Part shown: positions 33,285 to 43,911 of the stretch, piece by piece
Layout of the letters: every line of letters starts with the position of its first letter
Position numbering within the stretch: position 1 is the stretch's first letter
NCBI RefSeq assembly: GCF_013030945.1
Contig: NZ_JABBXF010000061.1
Coordinates: 1 to 62,925, forward strand
DNA: 62,925 nt
Reading direction: 5' to 3'
DNA from: Streptomyces morookaense
GTDB taxonomy: Bacteria > Actinomycetota > Actinomycetes > Streptomycetales > Streptomycetaceae
Made by a program: the position numbers and the translations under genes
Notes under the pieces: model-generated
Told to the model about the DNA's origin: nothing
What the model saw: only the letters and a program-made list of their open reading frames with translations
Databases searched by the model: none

Positions 33285-34376
33285 GTGAACCCGTACGACG
33301 AGTCCGCACCCGCGAGCACGACCGGCCTGCCCGCCGCGGGCGGCCGGATCGTCGGAGGCGCCGCCGACGGGGAGGACCAGGCCGTCGAAGCGGCCCTGCG
33401 GCCCAAGGACCTGGGCGAGTTCATCGGCCAGGAGCGCGTCCGCGAGCAGCTGGACCTCGTCCTCCGGGCGGCCCGCGCCCGCGGCGCCACCGCCGACCAC
33501 GTCCTGCTCTCCGGTGCGCCCGGCCTCGGCAAGACCACCCTGTCGATGATCATCGCCGCGGAGATGGGCGCCCCCATCCGCATCACCTCCGGCCCCGCCA
33601 TCCAGCACGCCGGGGATCTGGCCGCGATCCTCTCCTCCCTCACCGAGGGCGAGGTCCTCTTCCTCGACGAGATCCATCGCATGTCCCGGCCCGCCGAGGA
33701 GATGCTCTACATGGCCATGGAGGACTTCCGCGTCGACGTCGTCGTCGGCAAGGGCCCCGGGGCCACGGCCATTCCGCTGGAGCTGCCGCCCTTCACCCTC
33801 GTCGGCGCCACCACCCGCGCCGGACTGCTCCCGCCCCCGCTGCGCGACCGCTTCGGCTTCACCGGGCACATGGAGTTCTACGCCCCCGCCGAGCTGGAGC
33901 GCGTCGTGCACCGCTCGGCCCGGCTGCTCGATGTGGAGATCGCGGCGGACGGCGCGGCCGAGATCGCCGGGCGCTCGCGCGGCACCCCGCGCATCGCCAA
34001 CCGCCTGCTGCGCCGCGTCCGCGACTACGCCCAGGTCAAGGCGGACGGGGTCGTCACCCGCGAGGTGGCCGCCCAGGCCCTGGAGGTCTACGAGGTCGAC
34101 GCCCGCGGTCTGGACCGGCTGGACCGCGCCGTGCTGGGCGCCCTGCTCAAGCTCTTCGGCGGCGGTCCCGTCGGGCTGTCCACCCTCGCGGTGGCGGTGG
34201 GGGAGGAGCGCGAGACGGTCGAGGAGGTCGCCGAGCCGTTCCTGGTACGGGAGGGGCTGCTGGCCCGTACACCGAGGGGCCGGGTCGCCACTCCGGCGGC
34301 CTGGGCGCACCTCGGCCTGGTGCCGCCGCAGCAGGGTCCGGGCGGCCCCGGGCAGTCCGCGCTCTTCGGCGGGTGA
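33285..34376 (+). CDS. ruvB: Holliday junction branch-migration ATPase RuvB
   Basis: 363-residue AAA+ motor. Walker A is SGAPGLGKTTLS, Walker B is LFLDEIHRM, sensor 1 is LVGATTRAGLL and the arginine finger region is DRFGFTGHM. The C-terminal winged helix contains VGLSTLAVAVGEE and RTPRGRVAT. GTG 33285 overlaps the stop of a five-codon mini-ORF (33271-33288, ATG to TGA), whose AGG may serve as the ribosome site. The 95-bp gap after ruvA is otherwise empty, so ruvB should be part of the ruvCA transcript. Confidence 0.97.
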   Translation: MNPYDESAPASTTGLPAAGGRIVGGAADGEDQAVEAALRPKDLGEFIGQERVREQLDLVLRAARARGATADHVLLSGAPGLGKTTLSMIIAAEMGAPIRITSGPAIQHAGDLAAILSSLTEGEVLFLDEIHRMSRPAEEMLYMAMEDFRVDVVVGKGPGATAIPLELPPFTLVGATTRAGLLPPPLRDRFGFTGHMEFYAPAELERVVHRSARLLDVEIAADGAAEIAGRSRGTPRIANRLLRRVRDYAQVKADGVVTREVAAQALEVYEVDARGLDRLDRAVLGALLKLFGGGPVGLSTLAVAVGEERETVEEVAEPFLVREGLLARTPRGRVATPAAWAHLGLVPPQQGPGGPGQSALFGG

Positions 34377-34542
34377 CGGCGCGGGGGCTGGTCCCGTCAG
34401 GAACCCCGGTGCCATGCTGAGCGTTGTTCCATAGGTGCGGACTCGCTTAGACTCCGCCGATGCCGTCCTTATCGGTGCGGCATACCACCCCCGTAGACCA
34501 GGCCGTGTCCCCATCGCGGTCGTGTGAAGGAAACCCCGTCCC

Positions 34543-35088
34543 GTGAATATCGTGAGTCTCCTGCCGTTCATCGTGCTCATCGGGGCCATGTTCCTGATGA
34601 CCCGGTCGGCCAAGAACAAGCAGCGCCAGGCGGCGCAGATGCGCGACCACATGCAGCCGGGCACCGGCGTGCGGACGATCGGCGGCATGTACGCGACCGT
34701 CAAGGAGGTCAACGACGACACGGTCCTCCTGGAGGTCGCCCCGGGCGTTCACGCGATCTACGCGAAGAACTCCATCGGCGCCGTCCTGGAGGATGCCGAG
34801 TACAACCGCATCGTCCACGGCATCGAGCCCGGCGAGACGGTCGTCCCCGACGATGTCTCCTCGCTGACCGGGGCCGAGGCCGAGGCCACCCAGGCCGAGG
34901 AGACCGGGGCCGCGGCCGAGGCCGCCGAGGGCGAGCCGAAGACGGATCTGAGCAAGAAGACCGACCTGGGCAAGGAGACCGCCGCCGCGGCCGGCTCCGA
35001 GAACCCGGCCGACAAGGCCGACCAGCCCGGCGAGTCCGCCGAGGGGACGAAGGACGCCAAGCGCGACGGCGACGCCGACGCGAAGTAG
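34543..35088 (+). CDS. yajC: Preprotein translocase subunit YajC
   Basis: 181 residues. One N-terminal transmembrane helix (VSLLPFIVLIGAMFLMT) is followed by the conserved YajC cytoplasmic domain (about 28-85, with PGTGVRTIGGMYATV) and a long acidic Ala/Glu/Lys tail of about 85 residues that is typical only of actinobacteria. YajC associates with SecDF at the translocon; its job is still unclear. GTG 34543 is used, with AAGGAA 10 nt upstream. secD follows 151 bp later. Confidence 0.95.
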   Translation: MNIVSLLPFIVLIGAMFLMTRSAKNKQRQAAQMRDHMQPGTGVRTIGGMYATVKEVNDDTVLLEVAPGVHAIYAKNSIGAVLEDAEYNRIVHGIEPGETVVPDDVSSLTGAEAEATQAEETGAAAEAAEGEPKTDLSKKTDLGKETAAAAGSENPADKADQPGESAEGTKDAKRDGDADAK

Positions 35089-35239
35089 CCGTGTCACGGA
35101 ACCGCGGAGCACCCATGGAGCGGTGCACCGCGGTTCCGCTGCGGTCGTCTAGGCTCCGGCGGGGGCAGGTCCCCACAAGACTTCGTGGCCGCCCGGCGCA
35201 CACCCGACGCCCGGCGGTTGGACAGGGAGAAACGACAAG

Positions 35240-37006
35240 GTGGCAGCACCGAAGAAGGGCCGCAGGTCCCCGGGCGGCCAGGGCAGGCCGGGCAGAGTCC
35301 TGGCCTTCATCCTGATCGCCATGGTGGCGCTGACCGGGGGGATGTTCGCCTCCGGGCACACCACGCCGCGGCTGGGCATCGACCTCGCGGGCGGCACCAG
35401 CTTCACGCTGGAGGCCAAGAACCAGCCCGGCAGGCCCAACGCGATCAACCAGACCAACATGAACACCGCCGTCGGCATCATCGAGCGGCGTGTGAACGGT
35501 CTGGGTGTCTCGGAGGCCGAGGTCCAGACCCAGGGCGGCCGGCACATCATCGTGAACATCCCGCGCGGGACGAACGCGAAGCAGGCCCGTGAGCAGGTGG
35601 GCACCACAGCCCAGCTCGGCTTCCGGCCCGTGCTGGTGTCGACCTCCGGTGCCAAGGCCCCCGAGCCCACGCCCAGTGCCTCGGGCGGCTCCAAGGACAA
35701 GGGCGACAAGAGCAAGCCCTCCGGCTCGCCCTCGCCGTCCGCGAGCGCCAGCACCCAGGGCCGTGCCGTCACCGACGCCCTGAAGGCCTCCGGCCCCTCG
35801 GCGACGCCGTCCGCCTCCGCCTCGCCGGACGGCAAGAGCGACGGCAAGAAGGACGACCAGAAGGCGCCCACGCCCAGCCCGTCCGCCACGGACATGGCCT
35901 CCCTGCAGAAGAAGCTCGACGCGGTCGACTGCTCCACCAAGGAGGGCCGCTCCGACGCCGCCAAGGCGGCGGCCAACGCGGCGCCCACCGACACCATCGT
36001 CGCGTGCCGCAAGGACGGCGGGGTCAAGGAGATCCTCGGCCCGGTGTCCGTCGAGGGCACCGGCGTCAGCAGCGCCAACGCCGCCTTCGACAGCCAGACC
36101 GGCAAGGGCTGGCTCGTCCAGCTGAAGTTCACCTCGGCCGGTTCGAAGAAGTTCGCCGCGGTCACCGGCCAGCTCGCCAGCAAGGCGCCGCCGCAGAACC
36201 AGTTCGCGATCGTCCTCGACGGCGAGGTCGTCTCCGACCCGTCGGTCAGCACCTCGATCGTCGGCGGCCAGGCGGAGATCTCCGGCAACTTCACCCAGCA
36301 GAGCGCCCAGGACCTGGCCAACGTGCTGTCCTACGGTGCCCTGCCGCTGTCCTTCGACGTGGTCAACGAGACCACCGTGACCGCCGCGCTCGGCGGCGAG
36401 CAGCTGAACGCCGGTCTGATCGCCGGTGCCATCGGTCTCGCCCTGGTGATCGTCTACCTGGTGGCGTACTACCGCGGTCTCGCGCTCGTCGCCCTCGCCA
36501 GCCTCCTGTGCTCGGCGATCCTCACCTACACGATCATGGTCCTGCTGGGCCCGGCCATCGGCTTCGCGCTGAACCTGCCGGCCGTGTGCGGTGCCATCGT
36601 GGCGATCGGCATCACCGCCGACTCGTTCATCGTCTACTTCGAACGCATCCGTGACGAGATCCGCGAGGGCCGCAGCCTGCGGCCGGCCGTGGAGCGCGGC
36701 TGGCCGCGGGCCCGCCGCACCATCCTCGTCTCGGACTTCGTCTCCTTCCTGGCCGCCGCGGTGCTGTTCATCGTCACCGTCGGCAAGGTGCAGGGCTTCG
36801 CGTTCACCCTCGGTCTGACCACGCTGCTCGACGTCGTCGTGGTCTTCCTCTTCACCAAGCCGCTCATGACGCTCCTCGCCCGCCGCAAGTTCTTCGCCAG
36901 CGGCCACCCGTGGTCCGGGCTCGACCCCCAGCGGCTCGGCGCCCGGCCGCCGCTGCGGGCCTCCCGCCGCCGTCCCTCCGCCACCGTCGACCCGAAGGAG
37001 GCGTGA
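35240..37006 (+). CDS. secD: Protein-export membrane protein SecD
   Basis: 588-residue RND-type translocase component. Helix 1 (VLAFILIAMVALTGGMFA) and the conserved RLGIDLAGGTSFTLEA come first. A large external P1 domain follows, interrupted (about 140-215) by a low-complexity Ser/Pro/Ala/Lys/Asp insertion, and then resumes with FTSAGSKKF. Five more helices lie in the C-terminal third with the VAIGITADSFIVYFERIRDE motif, including the Asp expected to relay protons. SecDF uses the proton gradient to pull exported proteins outward. GTG 35240. The gene ends one base before the secF ATG, so they are coupled. Confidence 0.96.
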   Translation: MAAPKKGRRSPGGQGRPGRVLAFILIAMVALTGGMFASGHTTPRLGIDLAGGTSFTLEAKNQPGRPNAINQTNMNTAVGIIERRVNGLGVSEAEVQTQGGRHIIVNIPRGTNAKQAREQVGTTAQLGFRPVLVSTSGAKAPEPTPSASGGSKDKGDKSKPSGSPSPSASASTQGRAVTDALKASGPSATPSASASPDGKSDGKKDDQKAPTPSPSATDMASLQKKLDAVDCSTKEGRSDAAKAAANAAPTDTIVACRKDGGVKEILGPVSVEGTGVSSANAAFDSQTGKGWLVQLKFTSAGSKKFAAVTGQLASKAPPQNQFAIVLDGEVVSDPSVSTSIVGGQAEISGNFTQQSAQDLANVLSYGALPLSFDVVNETTVTAALGGEQLNAGLIAGAIGLALVIVYLVAYYRGLALVALASLLCSAILTYTIMVLLGPAIGFALNLPAVCGAIVAIGITADSFIVYFERIRDEIREGRSLRPAVERGWPRARRTILVSDFVSFLAAAVLFIVTVGKVQGFAFTLGLTTLLDVVVVFLFTKPLMTLLARRKFFASGHPWSGLDPQRLGARPPLRASRRRPSATVDPKEA

Positions 37007-37007
37007 G

Positions 37008-38141
37008 ATGTCGCGACTCGGCACTCTCGGCGCCCGGCTCTACCGCGGCGAGGTCGGCTACGACTTCGTCGGCAAGCGGAAGATCTGGTACGGCATCTCG
37101 ATCCTCATCACCATCACGGCCATCGTCGGCCTGTCGGTGCGCGGCCTGAACATGGGCATCGAGTTCAAGGGCGGCGCGGTCTTCACCACGCCCAAGACCT
37201 CCGTCTCGGCGGAGCAGGCCCGGCTGACGGCGCAGAACGCCTCCGGGCACTCGGCCACCGTCCAGAAGCTCGGTGACAAGACCCTGCGGGTCCAGGTCAG
37301 CGAGCTGAGCACGGACCAGTCGCGCAAGACGCAGGAGGCGCTGGCCAAGAAGCTGGACGTCTCGACGAACAAGATCAACACGGACATCGTCGGCCCCAGC
37401 TGGGGCGACCAGATCGCCAACAAGGCCTGGACGGGCCTGGGCGTGTTCATGGTCCTCGTGGTGATCTACCTGGCGATCGCGTTCGAGTGGCGCATGGCGC
37501 TCGCCGCCCTGATCGCCCTGGTCCACGACCTCACGATCACCGTCGGCATCTACGCCCTGGTCGGCTTCGAGGTCACCCCGGGCACCGTGATCGGTCTGCT
37601 GACCATCCTCGGTTACTCGCTCTACGACACCGTCGTCGTCTTCGACGGCCTCAAGGAGAGCGCGAAGGGCATCACCAAGCAGACCCGCTTCACCTACAGC
37701 GAGCTCGCCAACCGCAGCCTCAACGGCACGCTGGTGCGGTCGATCAACACCACGGTCGTCGCCCTGCTGCCGGTGGCCGGACTGCTGTTCATCGGCGGCG
37801 GCGTGCTGGGTGCGGGCATGCTCAACGACATCTCGCTCGCCCTGTTCGTCGGCCTCGCGGCCGGTGCCTACTCGTCGATCTTCATCGCCACCCCGCTGGT
37901 CGCCGACCTCAAGGAGCGCGAGCCGCAGATGCGGGCCCTCAGCAAGCGGGTGCTCGCCCGCCGGGCCGCCGCGGCCGCCAAGGCCGACTCCGGCGAGGAC
38001 ACCGGCCTGCAGGACGCCGACGACGCCGACGGCGAGGAGCCGGAGGACGCCTCCCCGGCCGGAGTCGTCGGCCAGCGCCGCCAGGACGGGGGCCGCAGCC
38101 GCGGCAACCGCGGCGGCCGTCCCTCGGGGAGGCGCCAGTGA
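37008..38141 (+). CDS. secF: Protein-export membrane protein SecF
   Basis: 377-residue partner of SecD. The start is RKIWYGISILITITAIVGL, then the external P4 domain with GIEFKGGAVFTTPKT, then five helices with the conserved GYSLYDTVVVFDGLKE and a final VGLAAGAYSSIFIATPL. An acidic then basic actinobacterial tail of about 70 residues ends the protein. Ribosome site GAAGGAGG lies 6 nt before ATG 37008. The stop overlaps apt by GTGA, tying purine salvage to the secretion operon, an arrangement common in this phylum. Confidence 0.96.
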   Translation: MSRLGTLGARLYRGEVGYDFVGKRKIWYGISILITITAIVGLSVRGLNMGIEFKGGAVFTTPKTSVSAEQARLTAQNASGHSATVQKLGDKTLRVQVSELSTDQSRKTQEALAKKLDVSTNKINTDIVGPSWGDQIANKAWTGLGVFMVLVVIYLAIAFEWRMALAALIALVHDLTITVGIYALVGFEVTPGTVIGLLTILGYSLYDTVVVFDGLKESAKGITKQTRFTYSELANRSLNGTLVRSINTTVVALLPVAGLLFIGGGVLGAGMLNDISLALFVGLAAGAYSSIFIATPLVADLKEREPQMRALSKRVLARRAAAAAKADSGEDTGLQDADDADGEEPEDASPAGVVGQRRQDGGRSRGNRGGRPSGRRQ

Positions 38142-38704
38142 GCACCCTCCGTCCCGAGGACACCGGCCAGGAGCTGCGTGAGCTGCTGCTCAGCCGCATT
38201 ATCGACGTCCCCGACTACCCGAAGCCGGGCGTGACGTTCAAGGACATCACCCCGCTGCTCGCCGACGCCACGGCGTTCGGCGCACTGACCGAGGCCTTCG
38301 CCGGGCTGTGCGAGCGCGTCCAGGCGGACAAGGTCGTCGGCCTGGAGGCCCGCGGCTTCATCCTCGGAGCCCCGGTGGCCGTCCGGGCGGGCCGCGGCTT
38401 CGTCCCCGTCCGCAAGGCCGGCAAGCTGCCGGGCGCGACCCTGGCCCAGGCGTACGAGCTGGAGTACGGCACGGCCGAGGTCGAGATACACGCCGACGCA
38501 CTGAAGCCGGGCGACCGGGTGCTCGTCATCGACGACGTCCTGGCCACCGGCGGCACGGCCGAGGCCGCGCTGCAGCTGATCCGCCGCTCGGGCGCCCAGG
38601 TGGCGGGCGTCGGCATGCTGATGGAGCTCGGTTTCCTGCCGGGCCGCCGGCGGCTGGAGGCAGCCCTGCAGGGCGCGCCCCTGGAGGTCCTGATCACGGT
38701 CTGA
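38138..38704 (+). CDS. apt: Adenine phosphoribosyltransferase
   Basis: 188-residue type I phosphoribosyltransferase converting adenine and PRPP to AMP. It has the family start IIDVPDYPKPGVTFKDITPLL, the adenine-site ARGFILGAPVA, the flexible loop around LPGATLAQAYELEYG, and the PRPP loop VLVIDDVLATGGT. Length is typical. The GTG overlaps the secF stop by four bases. A strong terminator follows, closing the yajC-secD-secF-apt unit before relA. Confidence 0.96.
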   Translation: MSTLRPEDTGQELRELLLSRIIDVPDYPKPGVTFKDITPLLADATAFGALTEAFAGLCERVQADKVVGLEARGFILGAPVAVRAGRGFVPVRKAGKLPGATLAQAYELEYGTAEVEIHADALKPGDRVLVIDDVLATGGTAEAALQLIRRSGAQVAGVGMLMELGFLPGRRRLEAALQGAPLEVLITV

Positions 38705-38722
38705 CCGGCCGGCACGGACAGC

Positions 38723-38764
38723 GAGGCGGGCACCGGGGAGCACCCCGGTGCCCGCCTCCGTCGT
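38723..38764 (+). terminator. Terminator of secDF-apt operon
   Basis: Perfect 16-bp stem GAGGCGGGCACCGGGG/CCCCGGTGCCCGCCTC, AGCA loop, followed by CGTCGTT. It separates apt from the relA promoter. Confidence 0.9.
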
Positions 38765-38807
38765 TCCTCCGGTCGCGGGCGAGCGGCGTTCCCCCGGCCG
38801 GGATCGA

Positions 38808-38833
38808 TACCATGGCAGTCCGGACGTCCGGAC
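38808..38833 (+). promoter_or_regulatory. relA -10 element and 16-bp palindrome
   Basis: TACCAT (38808-38813) is a plausible -10. The perfect palindrome GTCCGGACGTCCGGAC (38818-38833) begins at the predicted transcription start, about 50 nt before the relA start codon. It could be an operator or a 5'-terminal RNA hairpin. Confidence 0.5.
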
Positions 38834-38868
38834 CTGATCGGGGGGCCGGACACCCCTGAGGAGTGCTC

Positions 38869-41379
<2,511 letters not shown>

Positions 41380-41390
41380 GCGGAATACGG

Positions 41391-41418
41391 CGGACATGAG
41401 TAAGCGGACATGAGTAAG
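41391..41418. repeat. 14-bp tandem repeat before terminator
   Basis: CGGACATGAGTAAG occurs twice without spacing (41391-41404, 41405-41418). The second copy runs into the left arm of the terminator. Confidence 0.85.
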
Positions 41419-41447
41419 GGGCGCCGGCCTTGGCCGACGCCCCTTAC
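41414..41447. terminator. Bidirectional terminator between relA and DUF349 gene
   Basis: GTAAGGGGCG/CGCCCCTTAC outer stem with an inner GGCC-TT-GGCC pairing. It lies between convergent genes and can serve both. Confidence 0.85.
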
Positions 41448-41461
41448 CTTCTGCCGACGGC

Positions 41462-42691
41462 TCAGCCGCCGAACTCCTCAAGCCCCTTCAGGGCCTGGTC
41501 CAGCAGAGCCTTGCGGCCCTCCAGCTCCTTGGCGAGCTTGTCCGCCTTGGCGGTGTTGCCCGCGGCACGCGCCTTGTCGACCTGCTCCTGGAGCTTGTCG
41601 ACCGCGGCCTGGAGCTGCCCGGTCAGGCCGGCCGCACGGGCCCGCGCCTCCGGGTTCGTGCGCCGCCACTCCGACTCCTCGGCGTCCTGGATGGCGCGCT
41701 CGACCGCGTGCATCCGGCTCTCGATCTTCGGCCGGGCGTCCCGCGGCACGTGGCCGATGGCCTCCCAGCGCTCGTTGATCGAACGGAACGCGGCGCGCGC
41801 CGCCTTGAGGTCCGTGACGGGGAGCAGCTTCTCGGCCTCCGCGGCCAGCTCCTCCTTGAGCGTGAGGTTGCCGGCCTGCTCGGCGTCGCGCTCGGCGAAG
41901 ACCTCGCTGCGGGCCTGGAAGAAGACGTCCTGCGCGCCGCGGAAGCGGGCCCACAGCTCGTCCTCGGCCTCGCGCTGGGCGCGGCCCGCGGACTTCCAGT
42001 CCTGCATCAGCTCGCGGTAACGGGCGGCCGTGGGGCCCCAGTCCGTGGACCCCGAGAGCGCCTCCGCCTCGGCGACCAGCTTCTCCTTGGCCTTGCGGGC
42101 GTCCTCGCGCTGCGCGTCCAGCGAGGCGAAGTGGGCCTTGCGCCGCTTGGAGAACGCCGAGCGGGCGTGCGAGAAGCGGTGCCACAGCTCGTCGTCCGTC
42201 TTGCGGTCCAGCCGCGGCAGGCCCTTCCAGGTGTCGACCAGGGCGCGCAGCCGCTCGCCCGCCGACCGCCACTGCTCGCTGGCCGCCAGCTCCTCGGCCT
42301 CGGCGACCAGCGCCTCCTTGGCCGTACGGGCCTCCTCGGACTGCTTCGCCTTCGCCGCCTTGCGCTCCTCGCGGCGCGACTCGACGACCGCGACGAGAGC
42401 GTCCAGCCGCTTGCGCAGCGCGGCCAGATCGCCGACCGCGTGGTGCTCGTCGACCTGGGTGCGCAGATGCTCGATGGCGGTCATCGCATCCTTGGCCGAC
42501 AGGTCGGTGGTCCTCACCCGTCGCTCGAGGAGGCCGATCTCGACGACCAGGCCGTCGTACTTGCGCTCGAAGTAAGCGAGAGCCTCCTCCGGGGAACCCG
42601 CCTGCCACGAGCCGACGACCTTCTCGCCGTCGGCGGTACGCACGTACACGGTCCCCGTCTCATCGACGCGGCCCCATGGGTCGCTGCTCAC
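41462..42691 (-). CDS. DUF349 coiled-coil protein
   Basis: 409 residues, almost wholly helical. After a short beta start (DPWGRVDETGTVYVRTADGEKVVG), three DUF349 repeats appear at about residues 145-365, with recurring patterns such as WKGLPRLDRKTDDELWHRF, WKSAGRAQREAEDELWARFR and WEAIGHVPRDARPKIESR. A C-terminal coiled coil follows (LQAAVDKLQEQVDKARAAGN). The family is found in many bacteria and has no firm function, though RNA- or protein-scaffold roles are proposed. GTG 42691 has GGAGGAGG 6 nt upstream. The 211-bp leader region contains a long hairpin at 42779-42817. Confidence 0.88.
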   Translation of the reverse strand: MSSDPWGRVDETGTVYVRTADGEKVVGSWQAGSPEEALAYFERKYDGLVVEIGLLERRVRTTDLSAKDAMTAIEHLRTQVDEHHAVGDLAALRKRLDALVAVVESRREERKAAKAKQSEEARTAKEALVAEAEELAASEQWRSAGERLRALVDTWKGLPRLDRKTDDELWHRFSHARSAFSKRRKAHFASLDAQREDARKAKEKLVAEAEALSGSTDWGPTAARYRELMQDWKSAGRAQREAEDELWARFRGAQDVFFQARSEVFAERDAEQAGNLTLKEELAAEAEKLLPVTDLKAARAAFRSINERWEAIGHVPRDARPKIESRMHAVERAIQDAEESEWRRTNPEARARAAGLTGQLQAAVDKLQEQVDKARAAGNTAKADKLAKELEGRKALLDQALKGLEEFGG

Positions 42692-42778
42692 AGCGCCTCC
42701 TCCACATGATGCCGGGGCCGGCGTGCGGCCCTCGCGCATCGTCCACAGTTGTTCCGGGCGGGGCCGCGCCCCGACCGG

Positions 42779-42817
42779 TCCGACGGCTTGATCATCTGGG
42801 TGCGGGCAGCCGTCGGA
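42779..42817 (-). promoter_or_regulatory. Hairpin in DUF349 gene leader
   Basis: 10-bp inverted repeat TCCGACGGCT/AGCCGTCGGA with a 19-nt loop, between the cyclophilin stop and the DUF349 start. On the minus strand TAGGGT (42829-42824) lies just upstream, so the hairpin would start near the mRNA 5' end. Confidence 0.45.
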
Positions 42818-42902
42818 GCAGGCACCCTACACAACGCCAACATAGGCGAACGGCGGCCCGGCTGTCCGTATCCCGCGCGACCGAAATTTCGCCTTCCGTG
42901 CG

Positions 42903-43709
42903 TCAGGACTTGGTCACGGACGCCTTGTCGATCACCACGGTCGCGTTCGGTGCGCCGTCACCCGCGCCCGACTGCTCACCGGCGCCGGCGATCTTCTTGA
43001 GGGTCTTCATGCCCTCCTCGCCGATCGTGCCGAACGGCGTGTACTGCGGGGGCAGCTGGCTGTCCTGGTACACGAGGAAGAACTGGCTCCCGCCGGTGTG
43101 CGGCTGGCCGGTGTTGGCCATCGCGATCGTGCCCGCCGGGTAGACGTTGCCCTTGAGCTTCGGGTCCTTGAGGTTCTCGTCGGGCAGCGTGTAGCCGGGG
43201 CCGCCCTGTCCGGTGCCCTTGGGGTCGCCGCACTGCAGGACGTAGATCCCGCTGGTGGTCAGGCGGTGGCACCTGGAGTGGTCGAAGAAGCCCTCACCCG
43301 CCAGGAAGTTGAACGAGTTGACCGTGTGCGGGGCGTTCTCCGCATCGAGCTTGACGTCGATGGTGCCGCAGGTCGTGTTCAGCTTCATCGCGTACGACGC
43401 CGACTTGTCGACGGTCATCTCCGGCTCGGACTTCCACGTCTTCGCGGAGGGCGAGCCCGGCGCCGGCTTGGCGCACGGGTCCGGCTTCGCACTGGGCGAG
43501 GACTCGGCGGCGTCGGCCCTGTCCTTCTTGCTGCCGTCGAAAGCGCCCGCGGCGTACGCGCCGCCGCCCGCGGCCACCACCGCGGCGAGGCCCGCGGCGA
43601 TCACCGCGTTGCGCCGGCGGGCCTTGCGCCGGGCCGCCTCGCGGCGCTGCTGCTGACGCTCGAACTTCTCACGGGCGAGCTGCCGCCGCCGCTGCTCGTT
43701 ACTGACCAC
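42903..43709 (-). CDS. Membrane-anchored cyclophilin-type peptidyl-prolyl isomerase
   Basis: 268 residues. A highly charged cytoplasmic start (RRRQLAREKFERQQQRREAARRKARRR) is followed by one membrane helix (NAVIAAGLAAVVAAGGGAYA, about 34-55), a Ser/Pro/Asp linker, and a cyclophilin domain (about 100-265). Family motifs seen are NSFNFLAGEGFFDHSRCHRL, QCGDPKGTGQGGPGYTLPDE and GSQFFLVYQDS. The His-Arg of FDHSRCHR fits the catalytic region, although some cyclosporin contacts differ. It should fold exported proteins at the outer membrane face. GTG 43709 follows GGAGAC. It is divergent from the MBL hydrolase gene. Confidence 0.92.
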   Translation of the reverse strand: MVSNEQRRRQLAREKFERQQQRREAARRKARRRNAVIAAGLAAVVAAGGGAYAAGAFDGSKKDRADAAESSPSAKPDPCAKPAPGSPSAKTWKSEPEMTVDKSASYAMKLNTTCGTIDVKLDAENAPHTVNSFNFLAGEGFFDHSRCHRLTTSGIYVLQCGDPKGTGQGGPGYTLPDENLKDPKLKGNVYPAGTIAMANTGQPHTGGSQFFLVYQDSQLPPQYTPFGTIGEEGMKTLKKIAGAGEQSGAGDGAPNATVVIDKASVTKS

Positions 43710-43838
43710 CGGGTCGTCTCCTCGTAACCGTCTCGTCCGTGACTGTCGGTGTCACTGTTCATCCGCCGTGCCACTGAGCCGCGAATCGCAGGCGTGTCCG
43801 TACCGTATACGGGTTCGCGGCTGCGGGAGCGGCGCCGG

Positions 43839-43844
43839 TAGGCT
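43839..43844 (+). promoter_or_regulatory. -10 element of MBL-hisS operon
   Basis: TAGGCT about 70 nt before the GTG at 43912. AAGGA near 43900 is the ribosome site. Confidence 0.4.
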
Positions 43845-43911
43845 CTGAGGGGCCGGATCCCCTCGACGGGGCTCCTGCCGAACCTCTGCCGGCCGACATT
43901 TAAGGACGAAC

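Noticed and set aside
33271..33288. Five-codon peptide gene before ruvB
   Set aside because: Too short to support as a product; more likely incidental or only a translational-coupling device.
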